64,000 nucleotides of DNA from Sphingomonas chungangi (lineage in GTDB: Bacteria; Pseudomonadota; Alphaproteobacteria; Sphingomonadales; Sphingomonadaceae), in contig NZ_JACEIB010000002.1 of the NCBI RefSeq assembly GCF_013778325.1, positions 62,001 through 126,000 of the forward strand, in the 5' to 3' direction. This document shows positions 24,860-33,483 of the stretch, one piece after another. A program made the position numbers and the translations under genes. The notes under the pieces were generated by a model. It was given only the letters and a program-made list of their open reading frames with translations, made no database searches and was not told the origin of the DNA. Positions within the stretch are counted from its first letter, which is position 1. Each line of letters begins with the position of its first letter.

Positions 24860-26694
24860 GACCGCATCAGGGCTTCGGCGGCGATCATCCGGGCCTCGGG
24901 CTCCAGCCCCACCGATCGGAGGTCGGCAATGATGTGGTAGAGGAAGACCGGCTGCACCTGGCTCCAGTCGCTGGTCTGCATGCCGACCGCCGCGAGCACC
25001 GCCACCGTCGCCGGCTCGCGCCGCGCCGCCGCTTGGTCGATCGCCTGCGTCCAGACGTTGCGGACGCCCATCGGCACGTCGAGCTTCTGCGCCAGATCCT
25101 GCGCATCGCTGGCCTTCAGGCGCCCCAGCGCCGCGAGGCTGACGTAGAGGAACTGCGCGCGCAGCTTGGCAGATCCGCGCCCACCCTCGCCGAAATCGGC
25201 GATGCGATCGGCGTCGATATCGACCACCGGGCGCGGGCTGCCCACCGCCATCAGCGCCCAGGCCTCGTCATCCTTGCCGCCGCGCACGACATCGGCCCAG
25301 CGCGCCGCCTGGATATCGAGCCCCGCCGACAGCATCGAGGCGACCAGCGCCGCGGTATCGGAGGCATAATCGCTCGACGGCTTGATCCGCGCCGCCGCCC
25401 GCGCGGTCAGGATGCGCGAAGCATATTGGGCGCGCTCGTCCTCCGGATTCGCCCACAGTGCGCGGAGCGCAGTGATGCGATCCGATTCGCTCTCCCCCGC
25501 ATAGGCCTTGCGCAGGCGCCCGGCGGGGCTGTCGTCCATCGCATAGGGGTCGCCGCTCTCCGCCGCCTGGCTGAGGAAATCGACGAGATCGGCCGACGAG
25601 ACCACGCCGAGCGTCGCCGCCACCTGCTCGGCCTTGAGCCGGGTCGCGACCGGCAGCATCGGCGCCCGCGCGCGCCAGCCCTGCATGGCGAGGCCGCCCT
25701 GATCGAGCAGGTAATCGGGGATGGTCAGTCCCAGCGCGCTGCCAAGGCCGAAGCGCCAGCTGGTCAGCTCGTTGACACTGGTCCACTGGATATCGGGGGC
25801 GCGCTTGGCGCTGGTGCCGGCTCCGACGACGCGCTCGGCCAGCGCGAGATCGATGCCGTCCGCAGCGCCCGGCAGCGAGCGGGCGCGATCGACCAAAGCC
25901 GAGGCGGTGCCGCCGTCATTCTGCAGCCCCGCGCACATCGCGCGCGCCAGCGGCCAGGTCGGCGTCGGCTTCGCGCCGTCGGCGGCGTCAGCCACCGGGC
26001 AGAGCGCGCCGGGATCGGCCGCCGCCAGCGCCGATTCCATCACCGCGTCATAATAACGCGGCGTCCCCTTGTCGGGATCGACCTTCTGGACGAGCAGGTG
26101 CGCCGAATCCGCCTCGCCCATGCGGGTGAGCAGCAGCGCGCGCTCGGCCACCCAGTCGGACGGATTCACGCCGCCCGGCGTGTCGATATCGGTGGTCAGC
26201 ACGCGGCGCAGCAGCATCGACAGCCAGCGCGAGGCGATCGGCGCGTCGAGCCTCGCCAGCAGCGTCTTGAGATAACCGCCCGAGGTGGCGCCGAAGCCAT
26301 CCTGCGCGATGCCGGTGACCGACGTGCTCAGGATGCCGATATGCTCGGTGGAACGACGGGCGAATTCCGGAATGTCCTGCTTCTGCAACGCCTCGGCGGC
26401 GGCTTCGGCGGCGTTGGCGGTATTGTCCGCTTCGTCCTGCGCGTTGGCGGCGGCATCGGCCTCGTCCTGCGTCGGCGGAGCGAGCGACAGGGTCGGCAGC
26501 TCCTGCACCTGATCGCTGTCGACGGGCGGCGCCGACGGCTGCGTCGGCTCGGCCGGCTGCGACCTGGGCGCGGGCGAACCGAAACCGGGCGGCAGAATCG
26601 ATTGCGGAGACTGGCCGATCGCGACGGGAATGCCGATCGCCAGCACCAAAGTGCCGGCGGCGATCCCGGCGATCAGCTTAGTGCGCGGACGCAT
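24856..26694 (-). CDS. Hypothetical membrane-anchored protein, 612 residues
   Basis: I do not recognise a named family. An N-terminal membrane segment (residues 8-26) is followed by a Pro/Ser/Gln-rich linker (PPGFGSPAPRSQPAEPTQPS), an Ala/Asp/Glu-rich helical stretch (about 75-105), and then about 500 residues that look all-helical, with repeated Ala-rich pairs as in TPR or HEAT-like superhelices. The bulk is therefore probably periplasmic and may be a protein-binding scaffold. It lies between a 48-residue membrane protein (17-base overlap) and xerD (ATGA overlap). This fixed order with aroK/aroB divergent is something I associate with sphingomonads. Its function is unknown. Confidence 0.6.
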   Translation of the reverse strand: MRPRTKLIAGIAAGTLVLAIGIPVAIGQSPQSILPPGFGSPAPRSQPAEPTQPSAPPVDSDQVQELPTLSLAPPTQDEADAAANAQDEADNTANAAEAAAEALQKQDIPEFARRSTEHIGILSTSVTGIAQDGFGATSGGYLKTLLARLDAPIASRWLSMLLRRVLTTDIDTPGGVNPSDWVAERALLLTRMGEADSAHLLVQKVDPDKGTPRYYDAVMESALAAADPGALCPVADAADGAKPTPTWPLARAMCAGLQNDGGTASALVDRARSLPGAADGIDLALAERVVGAGTSAKRAPDIQWTSVNELTSWRFGLGSALGLTIPDYLLDQGGLAMQGWRARAPMLPVATRLKAEQVAATLGVVSSADLVDFLSQAAESGDPYAMDDSPAGRLRKAYAGESESDRITALRALWANPEDERAQYASRILTARAAARIKPSSDYASDTAALVASMLSAGLDIQAARWADVVRGGKDDEAWALMAVGSPRPVVDIDADRIADFGEGGRGSAKLRAQFLYVSLAALGRLKASDAQDLAQKLDVPMGVRNVWTQAIDQAAARREPATVAVLAAVGMQTSDWSQVQPVFLYHIIADLRSVGLEPEARMIAAEALMRS

Positions 26695-26824
26695 CGGCGC
26701 CGTTCAGCGTCACCACCTTCTCGACATGGTGCGGCGTCACATTGTGGTTGCCCCGCGACAGCCAGACGAGGCCGGCGACGATCAGGACGACGATGACGAT
26801 CAGGGTGATGCTGCCGCGCGACAT
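26678..26824 (-). CDS. Small single-pass membrane protein
   Basis: 48 residues: MSRGS, one hydrophobic segment (ITLIVIVVLIVAGLVWL), then a polar tail with Asn and His (GNHNVTPHHVEKVVTL) ending DASAH. It is coupled to the larger membrane-anchored protein by overlap (26678-26694), so the two may work together in the envelope. The start at 26824 is the only Met before the hydrophobic helix. It is divergent from aroK. No family is recognised. Confidence 0.6.
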   Translation of the reverse strand: MSRGSITLIVIVVLIVAGLVWLSRGNHNVTPHHVEKVVTLNGADASAH

Positions 26825-26915
26825 GGGGCTTTCTGCCTCGAGTAGAAAAAGATGACACAGACGAAGGAAGCGGGCTTTTGCCCCAACCGGTGCCCCTGTG
26901 TATAGCCCCGGCGCC

Positions 26916-27470
26916 ATGCCGCAAAGCCCGCCTCCGCAACGACCTGCCCCGGTGCTGCCCCGTCCGCACCGGCCGATCGTGCTCGTCGGGCTGATGGGTG
27001 TCGGCAAATCGACCATCGGGCGCAGGCTGGCGGGGCGGCTGCACCTGCCTTTCGTCGATGCCGATCGCGAGATCGAGCAGGCAGCGGGCCTCTCCATCCC
27101 CGACATCTTCGCGCGTTTCGGCGAGGACGGCTTCCGCGACGGCGAGCGCCGCGTGATCGCCCGCCTGATCGACGGCCGGCCAAAGGTGATCGCGACGGGC
27201 GGCGGCGCCTTCATGAACGACGAGACACGCGCGCTCATTCTGGCGCGCGCGACCGCCGTGTGGCTGGATGCCGATATCGAGGTGCTGGTCGATCGCGTCG
27301 GCCGCCGCGACGACCGGCCGCTGCTCCACGGACGCGATGCGCGCGAGGTGCTGGTCGAGCTCTCGGCCAGGCGCAACCCGGTCTATGCGCTCGCCCCCAT
27401 CCATGTCCGCTCCGAGCCGCTGCCGCACGATGCGACGGTGGACGCGATCTTGAAGGCGCTCGCCGCATGA
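26916..27470 (+). CDS. aroK: Shikimate kinase
   Basis: Phosphorylates shikimate in the pathway to chorismate. 184 residues from the ATG at 26916. Walker A GLMGVGKST at 25-33, shikimate-site motifs DADREIE and GEDGFRDGERRVI, then ATGGGAF, and the lid Arg in GRRDDRPLL. A Pro-rich 20-residue leader precedes the core. It overlaps aroB by ATGA (27467-27470). The aroK-aroB pair is the usual arrangement. Confidence 0.95.
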   Translation: MPQSPPPQRPAPVLPRPHRPIVLVGLMGVGKSTIGRRLAGRLHLPFVDADREIEQAAGLSIPDIFARFGEDGFRDGERRVIARLIDGRPKVIATGGGAFMNDETRALILARATAVWLDADIEVLVDRVGRRDDRPLLHGRDAREVLVELSARRNPVYALAPIHVRSEPLPHDATVDAILKALAA

Positions 27471-28573
27471 CTGTCGTTGCGGTTTCCCTGGGCGATCGCA
27501 GCTACGAGGTGGCGATCGAGGCCGGTGCACTGGCGCAGGCCGGCGAGCGACTGAAAGGATATGCGCGGGGCAGTCGCTTCGTCGTTGTCACGGACGAGAA
27601 TGTCGCCGGGACACAGCTGCCGAAGCTGGCGGCCTCGCTTGAGGCGGCGGGGATGACGATCGAGCCGATCGTCCTGCCCGCCGGCGAATCGACTAAGAGC
27701 TGGGATCAGCTTTCAGCATTGTGCGATCGGCTGCTCAGACTCGGCATCGAGCGATCGGACAGCGTGATCGCGCTCGGCGGCGGGGTGATCGGCGATCTCG
27801 TCGGTTTCGCCTGCTCGATCCTCAAGCGCGGCTGCGGCTTCGTGCAGGTGCCGACGACGTTGCTGGCGCAGGTCGATTCCTCGGTCGGCGGCAAGACGGC
27901 GATCAACACGGCCGCCGGCAAGAACCTGATCGGCGCCTTCCACCAGCCGAGCCATGTGCTGATCGACCCCGACACGCTCGACACGCTGCCCCGCCGCGAA
28001 GTGGGCGCCGGCTATGCCGAGGTGGTGAAATACGGGCTGATCGACGATCCGGATTTCTTCGATTGGTGCGAGGCGAACGGCGAAAAACTGCTGGCCGGCG
28101 ATCCGCAAGCGCGCACCCGCGCCATCGCCACCAGCATCGCCGCCAAGGCCCGCATCGTCGCCGCCGACGAGCGCGAGACGACGGGCGTGCGCGCGCTGCT
28201 CAACCTCGGCCACACCTTCGGCCACGCGCTGGAGGCGGAGACCGGCTTCGGTTCGCGGCTGCTCCATGGCGAGGGCGTGGCGTGCGGGATGGCGCTGGCG
28301 TTCCGCTATTCGGCGCGACTGAGGCTGTGCCCGGCGGGCGATGCCGAGCGCGTTTCAGCGCATCTGAAGGCGGCGGGCCTGCCCGTCACATTGGCGGAGG
28401 CCGGCGCCGATGCATCCGGCGAAACGCTGGTCTCGCACATGCTCCACGACAAGAAGATGGCGGGCGGCAAGCTGCCCTTCCTGCTCGCACGCGGGATCGG
28501 CAAGACTTTCCTCGCGAAGGACGTCGATCTGGCCGACGTGGCGCGATTTCTGGACGAAGAACGCAGTCTCTAA
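27467..28573 (+). CDS. aroB: 3-dehydroquinate synthase
   Basis: Cyclises DAHP to 3-dehydroquinate, using NAD and a divalent metal. 368 residues. NAD-site segment PAGESTKSWDQLSALCDRLL, GGGVIGDLVGFACSILKRG, the FVQVPTTLLAQVDSSVGGKT signature, metal ligands in the GYAEVVKYG region and the two histidines of LGHTFGHALE and LLHGEGVACG. The start is fixed by the ATGA overlap with aroK. A palindromic repeat follows the stop by 2 bases and probably ends the aroKB transcript. Confidence 0.97.
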   Translation: MTVVAVSLGDRSYEVAIEAGALAQAGERLKGYARGSRFVVVTDENVAGTQLPKLAASLEAAGMTIEPIVLPAGESTKSWDQLSALCDRLLRLGIERSDSVIALGGGVIGDLVGFACSILKRGCGFVQVPTTLLAQVDSSVGGKTAINTAAGKNLIGAFHQPSHVLIDPDTLDTLPRREVGAGYAEVVKYGLIDDPDFFDWCEANGEKLLAGDPQARTRAIATSIAAKARIVAADERETTGVRALLNLGHTFGHALEAETGFGSRLLHGEGVACGMALAFRYSARLRLCPAGDAERVSAHLKAAGLPVTLAEAGADASGETLVSHMLHDKKMAGGKLPFLLARGIGKTFLAKDVDLADVARFLDEERSL

Positions 28574-28575
28574 AA

Positions 28576-28668
28576 TCCGTTCGGGCTGAGCCTGTCGAAG
28601 CCCTGCCCTTTCTTCATCCGCCACGGAAAGAAGAAGGGCAGCCCTTCGACAAGCTCAGGGCGAACGGA
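28576..28668. repeat. Palindromic intergenic repeat, copy 4 (complete)
   Basis: Outer arms TCCGTTCG...CGAACGGA, next CTGAGCCTGTCGAAG...CTTCGACAAGCTCAG, and an inner hairpin GCCCTTTCTT...AAGAAGGGC. It lies between the convergent aroB and DUF423 genes. It is the intact version of the truncated copy at 9432. Confidence 0.88.
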
Positions 28669-28671
28669 CTT

Positions 28672-29013
28672 TTAGACCTTCGTGCGTGATGCCCCGATCG
28701 CGACGCTGAGCCAGCCCGTGATCATCCCCGCCGCGCCCAGTGGAGGCAACGCGCCCAGCCAGTGCGGCCCGCCCAGAGCCAGCGCATAGATCGGAAGCGC
28801 GAACAGCAGGCTGCCGACCACGAAGCACCAGCTCGCGAACCCGCCGAGCGGTCGCTGCAGAACCGCCACCGCCGCCACCGCATGGACCAGCTGGTAATGC
28901 GATCCGGTGCCGAACAGCTCGGCCGGATGCCCGGTCACGCCATGCACGCCGTATGCGCCCGCAACGATCGACAGCGCACCGGATAGCCCGGCCAGAACAG
29001 CCTGTCCCTTCAT
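28672..29013 (-). CDS. DUF423 family small membrane protein
   Basis: 113 residues with four predicted membrane segments (LSGALSIVAGAYGVHG; YQLVHAVAAVAVL; WCFVVGSLLFALPIYAL; LPPLGAAGMITGWLSVAIGA), the layout of YgdD/DUF423 proteins. Function unknown. The ATG at 29013 follows AGGGGG. It begins 10 bases after the stop of the KefB-type gene and is likely its co-transcribed partner. Confidence 0.9.
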   Translation of the reverse strand: MKGQAVLAGLSGALSIVAGAYGVHGVTGHPAELFGTGSHYQLVHAVAAVAVLQRPLGGFASWCFVVGSLLFALPIYALALGGPHWLGALPPLGAAGMITGWLSVAIGASRTKV

Positions 29014-29023
29014 ATATTCCCCC

Positions 29024-30814
29024 TCATGCTTCCGCCTGCTCGTCGAGCGCGTCGGGCGCCCGCCCCGGACGATACAACAGTGCCGAAGCCGTGGATGCCC
29101 GCAGCTCGCCCGCCTCATGCTGGGCGCGCAACCGCCGCAGGTCGCGTTCGCGATAATCCGCCTCGATCCGATCGATCTCGTCCCCCTCGACCCCCACGGT
29201 TTCGAGCGCCATCCGCCCCATCTTCACGGCGCTCTCCATTACTTCGCGCACGGCCTGCGGGGCGATACCGATCTTCTTGAGCGCCAGCACGTCGCGCCGA
29301 TCGAAAACGCGCACCAGCAGGCGCGCGTGCGGAAAAGCCTCCTGCACCGCCTCCAGCACGTCGGTCGAGGGTTGCTGCTCGCCGTCGATGCAGAAGCAGA
29401 TGAGCTCGGCCTCGTCCGCCCCCGCCTGCCGCAGCAGATCGAGCCGGGTGCCGTCGCCATAATAGACCTTGATCTCCATCCGGTCGCCGATGTCGATGAT
29501 CTCGGTGTCGAGGTCGACGATGGTGAGCGACATGCCGTGCGCGAACAGCATCTGCGTCACGGTCTGGCCGAAGCGGCCGTAGCCGACGACGATCGCCTGC
29601 CCCTGCTCGGCCTCCTCCGGCCCGGCGATGCCGCGCAGCTTGGCGCCCGCCTCGTCGCCGCCGAAGCGCCGGGCAAGCGACATCAGGAACGGCGTGGTCG
29701 CCATCGACAGCGTCACCACGGCGGAGAACAGGCTCGCCGCCTGCGGCGCGATCAGGTAGGCGGCCTGCGCCTGGCCGAAGAGGACGAAGCCGAACTCGCC
29801 GCCCTGGCTGAGCAGCAGGCCGAGCGCGAAGGCGGATCGGGTCTCCATCTTCGCGATCTTGGCGATGCCGAACAGGACGAGCGTCTTCACCACGATCAGC
29901 GCGACGGCGATGCCCAGCACGAACAAAGGGCGCGTCGCGATCGCAGACAGGTCCAGCAGCATGCCGATGGTCAGGAAGAACAAGCCGAGCAGGATCGAGC
30001 GGAACGGCTCCACATCCGCCTCGATCTCGTGCCGGTAGGGCGAATCCGCCAGCATCACGCCCGCCACGAAGGCGCCGAGCGCGGTGGAGAGATGCAGCCA
30101 CTCCATCAGCGCCGAGGCCGCCAGCACGGTGAACAGCCCGGCCGCCACGAACATCTCGCGCTCACCGAGATTACCGATCAGGCGGAGCGCGGGCGTCAGC
30201 ACGTAGCGCCCCGCCAGCACCAGCGCGATGATCGCGCCCACCGTGTAGAGGCCGAGCAGCCAGCCCGGCGGCGCATTGTGATCGATCGGCGCACGGCTGA
30301 GCGCGGTGATGATCGTGATCAGCGGGATGATCGACAGATCCTGGAACAGCAGGATCGAGAAGGCGCGCTCGCCGAACTGGGTGTGGAGGCGCCCCTGCGA
30401 GCGCAGCAGCGGCAGTACCTGCGCGGTGGAGGAGAGCGCCAGCGGCAGGCCCAGCGCCAGCGCCGCCTTGGGGCTGAACCCCGCGAAGCCCCAGATCACG
30501 CCGGTGATGGCGAGGCCCGCCACCACCACCTGCGCGGTGCCGAAGCCGAAAATCTCGCGACGCAGGTCCCACAGCCGGCGCGGATTGAGCTCCAGCCCGA
30601 CGAGGAACAGCAGCAGGGTGATGCCGATCTCGGCGATACCGAGCTTGCCCTGCGCGTCGCCGACGATGTCCAGCACCTGCGGGCCGACCAGCACGCCCGC
30701 GACCAGATAACCCAGCACCGCGCCGAGGCCGAAGCGGCGGAACAGCAGCACGGAGGGCAAGGCCGCGCCGAGCATGATCACGCCGTCGCGCAGCAGGTTG
30801 TCGGTGGGCGTCAT
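29024..30814 (-). CDS. CPA2-family monovalent cation:proton antiporter (KefB/KefC type) with RCK domain
   Basis: 596 residues. About twelve membrane segments form an antiporter domain up to residue 385, with LLFLVGLELNPRRLW and LSSTAQVLPLL as family marks. A cytoplasmic TrkA-N/RCK domain (QAIVVGYGRFGQTVTQMLFA, NAD-binding glycine motif) follows. It probably exports K+ in exchange for H+, gated by glutathione adducts or NAD(H); the gating ligand is not evident from sequence. It is coupled to the upstream IscU-like gene by ATGA and followed by DUF423. No KefF/KefG subunit gene is adjacent. Confidence 0.9.
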   Translation of the reverse strand: MTPTDNLLRDGVIMLGAALPSVLLFRRFGLGAVLGYLVAGVLVGPQVLDIVGDAQGKLGIAEIGITLLLFLVGLELNPRRLWDLRREIFGFGTAQVVVAGLAITGVIWGFAGFSPKAALALGLPLALSSTAQVLPLLRSQGRLHTQFGERAFSILLFQDLSIIPLITIITALSRAPIDHNAPPGWLLGLYTVGAIIALVLAGRYVLTPALRLIGNLGEREMFVAAGLFTVLAASALMEWLHLSTALGAFVAGVMLADSPYRHEIEADVEPFRSILLGLFFLTIGMLLDLSAIATRPLFVLGIAVALIVVKTLVLFGIAKIAKMETRSAFALGLLLSQGGEFGFVLFGQAQAAYLIAPQAASLFSAVVTLSMATTPFLMSLARRFGGDEAGAKLRGIAGPEEAEQGQAIVVGYGRFGQTVTQMLFAHGMSLTIVDLDTEIIDIGDRMEIKVYYGDGTRLDLLRQAGADEAELICFCIDGEQQPSTDVLEAVQEAFPHARLLVRVFDRRDVLALKKIGIAPQAVREVMESAVKMGRMALETVGVEGDEIDRIEADYRERDLRRLRAQHEAGELRASTASALLYRPGRAPDALDEQAEA

Positions 30815-31248
30815 GCCGCCTGCACCCGGCGGGCGTGGGATGCGGCCTCGGCCACCGCCTCGAAGGCGAGGCGGATCGAGGGGTGGCGCGCGGGATAGTC
30901 GCGCGCAGGCCCGAAGATTTCGAGGCCGGGCCAGTTCCCCGGATCATCGCGTGTTCCAGCGAGAAATGCGGTGATGGCATCGCGCGCCTCGGCCAACTCC
31001 TCGGCCGAGCGACCGATCGCATGCGCCCCCATCAGCGATGCCGACGCCTGCCCGAGCGCACAGGCTCTGATCTCCTGGCCCAGCGCGGCGATGCGTCCCT
31101 TCCCGTCCAGCACGACATCGACCGTCACCCGGCTGCCGCAGACCGGCGACCGCTTCTCGGAAGAGCCCTGCGCGTGGGCCAGGCGTGCGTGATGCGGAAT
31201 GGAAGCGGCGAGCCGCAGGATGGTGGAATTATACAGCGCGGCCGACAT
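30811..31248 (-). CDS. IscU/NifU-N-like iron-sulfur scaffold protein lacking the third cysteine
   Basis: 145 residues. It aligns with IscU at C37 (SPVCGSRVTV) and C63 (RACALGQASASL), and it keeps the C-terminal YPARHPSIRLAFEA segment. The third ligand position, C106 in IscU, is Trp106 here (DDPGNWPGLE), and the usual Asp and Lys around the cluster site are not obvious. It may therefore bind iron or a partner without assembling a normal cluster. The ATG at 31248 is chosen since it starts the helix ALYNSTILRLA. It overlaps the antiporter gene by ATGA. Confidence 0.75.
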   Translation of the reverse strand: MSAALYNSTILRLAASIPHHARLAHAQGSSEKRSPVCGSRVTVDVVLDGKGRIAALGQEIRACALGQASASLMGAHAIGRSAEELAEARDAITAFLAGTRDDPGNWPGLEIFGPARDYPARHPSIRLAFEAVAEAASHARRVQAA

Positions 31249-31292
31249 GGCCCGAGAGATAGGCGACCGTTTCGGCCGCGTCACCCCTGCCC

Positions 31293-31835
31293 TTAGTTGG
31301 TCGGCCCTTCGACATTCTCCACACCGGCAGGCTCGCCGCGCCGTTTCGCGACCAGATCGTCGATCGCGTGGCGGCTGGCCTGCAGCAGCGAGATCGAGCG
31401 CGCCTCGCGCACCCAGTCAGGGCGCGGCGTCGTGCCGCCATAGCCGATGTCGTAGATCAGATTGCCAAACATGAAGAGCAGGGTCACCCCGATCAGACCC
31501 TTCAGCGCACCGAAACCCAAACCGAGCGTGCGGTCGATCGGCCCCAGCACCGAATCGCGCGTCCGCCGCCCGATCCGCTCCGCCACCATCCGCCCGCCGA
31601 AGAAGACGATCGCGAACACCAGCACGAAGGCCAGCAGCGACGCGCCGGACTTGGTGTGCAGCCACGTCCCCACGATCAGCGCGGCGGGCGTGTAGAAGAG
31701 CTTGAGCGCGATCACCACCGCCACCCAGGCGAACAGCGACAGCACCTCGGTCACGAAGCCGCGCAGCGCGCCGAGGATGGCGCCGCCGCCGACGAAGATC
31801 AGCACGAGGATGTCGAGGAGGGTCAGCGAATGCAT
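31293..31835 (-). CDS. cvpA: CvpA family membrane protein
   Basis: 180 residues. Four membrane segments, starting LTLLDILVLIFVGGGAILGA, then RGFVTEVLSLFAWVAVVIAL, the family signature. The cytoplasmic tail is polar. CvpA relatives affect envelope stress, colicin V export and biofilm. In many alphaproteobacteria it sits directly downstream of radA. Here a 2-kb stretch of small unknown genes and repeats separates them. The start at 31835 is the Met before the first helix. Confidence 0.9.
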   Translation of the reverse strand: MHSLTLLDILVLIFVGGGAILGALRGFVTEVLSLFAWVAVVIALKLFYTPAALIVGTWLHTKSGASLLAFVLVFAIVFFGGRMVAERIGRRTRDSVLGPIDRTLGLGFGALKGLIGVTLLFMFGNLIYDIGYGGTTPRPDWVREARSISLLQASRHAIDDLVAKRRGEPAGVENVEGPTN

Positions 31836-31912
31836 GGTGGCGCGGAGGTAGGAGGTGCGGCGGCGAGGGTCAACGGAGCGGGTGGCGGCCCTTGCATTCC
31901 CGATGCTACCCC

Positions 31913-32031
31913 TCCGTTCGCCCTGAGGAGGGACTGAGCGAAGTCGAAGGCCCGTCTCGAAGGGTGTTGCGTGGCGCATGTGCTTCGAGACGCCGCTCCG
32001 ACAAGCTCAGCGACTCCTCAGCACGAACGGA
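31913..32031. repeat. Palindromic intergenic repeat, copy 5 (long composite form)
   Basis: Outer TCCGTTCG...CGAACGGA, next CTGAGGAG...CTCCTCAG, and an inner pair GTCTCGAAG...CTTCGAGAC. Two half elements appear joined. It is in the opposite orientation to copies 6 and 8 and lies between the divergent cvpA and the next gene. Confidence 0.85.
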
Positions 32032-32053
32032 AGTTGTGAAGGGAGGTATTCCC

Positions 32054-32674
32054 GTGACCGAGCCGACCACCGACGAACCCGCCACCCCCACTTCGCCCCG
32101 CAACCGGCTCGACCTGATCCTCGCGCTCTGCGCGATCTTCATCTCGGCGGTGTCGCTGGTGGTCGCGATCCAGCAGAGCCGCACCGAGCGCAGCCTCGTC
32201 GCCGCGGACACCTGGCCCTATCTCCAGCGCATCCTCAACAACGAATATGACGGGCATCGCACGATCGCGATCGGCGTCTCCAACGACGGCGTCGGCCCGG
32301 CCAAGATCAAGAGCGTCGCGATGTTCTTCGACGGCAGGCCGGTCGCCTCCGGCATCGACCTGCTGCGCCAGTGCTGCGGGCTGGACACGGGCAAGCCGAT
32401 CCCGCCGCAACTGCCCGGCGGCTTCGAAAGCTCGATCGTCGACGAGACGGTGCTGCGCGCCGGGCAGGACAATCCGATGCTCAAGTTCCACGAGGCGGAG
32501 GGAAGCTCGGCGGTGGTGGACAGGCTGCGCGCCTCGCTGCTCAAGATCAGCTTCAAGGCCTGCTATTGCTCGACGCTCGACCAATGCTGGACGAGCGACC
32601 TGCGCACGACGGCGATCACGCCGGTGGCGGAATGCAAGCCGCCCGAGCATCCGTTCGACCCGAACGGGCGGTGA
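32054..32674 (+). CDS. Hypothetical protein with one membrane segment
   Basis: 206 residues from a GTG at 32054 with GGGAGG at 32041-32046. A short polar, Thr/Pro-rich N-terminus precedes one membrane helix (LDLILALCAIFISAVSLVVA) and a mostly beta-like domain with six cysteines in the second half (QCCGLD; CYCSTLDQCW; AECKPP), suggesting disulfides in an exported domain. I recognise no family. Starting it further upstream would translate the repeat, which is unlikely. It is alone on its strand, followed by a large inverted repeat. Confidence 0.6.
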   Translation: MTEPTTDEPATPTSPRNRLDLILALCAIFISAVSLVVAIQQSRTERSLVAADTWPYLQRILNNEYDGHRTIAIGVSNDGVGPAKIKSVAMFFDGRPVASGIDLLRQCCGLDTGKPIPPQLPGGFESSIVDETVLRAGQDNPMLKFHEAEGSSAVVDRLRASLLKISFKACYCSTLDQCWTSDLRTTAITPVAECKPPEHPFDPNGR

Positions 32675-32675
32675 T

Positions 32676-32838
32676 CCTTCATCCTCCCTACGCGAAGCGT
32701 TGGGGAGGGGGACCGCTCGCGAAGCGAGTGGTGGAGGGGCAATGCGAAGCGTTCGAGGCATCCACAGTCGCTTGCGCGACGGCCCTCCACCATCCTTCGG
32801 ATGGTCCCCCTCCCCATCTGCGATGGGGAGGATGAAGG
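32676..32838. repeat. Nested inverted repeat of about 160 bases
   Basis: CCTTCATCCTCC at the left end pairs with GGAGGATGAAGG at the right end. Inside, GGGGAGGGGGACC pairs with GGTCCCCCTCCCC and GGTGGAGGG with CCCTCCACC, with small local hairpins between (CTCGCGAAGCGAG). It forms a cruciform-like structure after the preceding gene, could act as a terminator, and is a different family from the CCGTTCG repeats. Confidence 0.8.
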
Positions 32839-33264
32839 GCAGACACACTTCGCCCGTAAAATCAGGACAGAGGGAGATTCACGGCCGGCGCGTCCTGCGC
32901 CAATGGCACCCGGTGCTGGACGGCTCGGGGTAAGCGAGTGCGGTTGGTAACCAAAACAGCCGCGTCCAGACTTTTGATTGGGGACCTGAAGCCCCTGCCC
33001 ACGGTTGGCATGGCAGGGTGTCACGACGGTCCACGGTTACGTTCTCAGCGAAGCTTCGGCTTGATACCGGATGACTCCGCGCCGGCCGCCCGGAGACACG
33101 ATGCGAGCATCGCGGACCCGGTTCCCATCCTTCGCCCCCGTGCGCTTCGGGTTTGAAGGATGCCGCGACTTATAACCTAAATGGTTCTCGATGTCAAGAC
33201 CGGATCGAGCGCGCTATCGCCCTTGCGTCGATCGATGCTAGGCGGCGCCGAAAGGTGCGTATCG
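32839..33264. other. Gene-free stretch, no recognised feature
   Basis: No reading frame here resembles a known protein on either strand. A hairpin stands at 33127-33161 (ATCCTTC...GAAGGAT enclosing CCCG...CGGG). The block 32980-33060 has local inverted words such as GGGGACC and ACGGTCCACGGT. An unknown small RNA is possible. I checked by eye for tmRNA, RNase P RNA and SRP RNA core motifs and saw none. Confidence 0.4.
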
Positions 33265-33441
33265 ATGATCGCCATAGGCTGCCTGCTGCTCGTCATCCTG
33301 CCCATCGCCGGCTTCATGCTCGGCCTGTTCGTGTCGGGGATATCGATAGCGATCGGGCTGGCGGTGGCCGGCTTCGTCATCGCCGCCGCCGTCTGCTGCG
33401 TCACCGGCTACGCGCTCGCCAAAGCGGGGCGGCGGGCGTAG
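33265..33441 (+). CDS. Small two-helix membrane protein
   Basis: 58 residues from the ATG at 33265, almost wholly hydrophobic: IAIGCLLLVILPIAGFML and then ISIAIGLAVAGFVIAAAV, a CC pair, and a short basic tail (AKAGRRA). AAAGG stands about 10 bases upstream. A longer frame from 33181 would add a polar leader of 28 residues and is less likely. Function unknown. It lies in the accessory stretch between cvpA and radA. Confidence 0.5.
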   Translation: MIAIGCLLLVILPIAGFMLGLFVSGISIAIGLAVAGFVIAAAVCCVTGYALAKAGRRA

Positions 33442-33483
33442 CGGCACGGCGCACGTCCGCAAATGGTGGAAAGCTGCCGTTCG

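Noticed and set aside
24697-26796. 699-codon plus-strand frame opposite the 612-residue membrane protein
   Set aside because: Low-complexity Arg/His translation. The minus-strand product has a membrane anchor, overlapping neighbours and normal codon use.
28907-30898. 663-codon plus-strand frame opposite the antiporter gene
   Set aside because: Rich in Gln, His and Arg with no recognisable fold. The minus-strand KefB-type protein is unmistakable.
31892-32053. Upstream extension of the hypothetical gene starting at 32054
   Set aside because: It would translate the palindromic repeat. A GTG with GGGAGG nearby gives a better start.
32839-33264. tmRNA, SRP RNA or RNase P RNA in the gene-free stretch
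   Set aside because: None of the conserved core sequences (such as GGAAGCAGCC of SRP RNA) was found on either strand.
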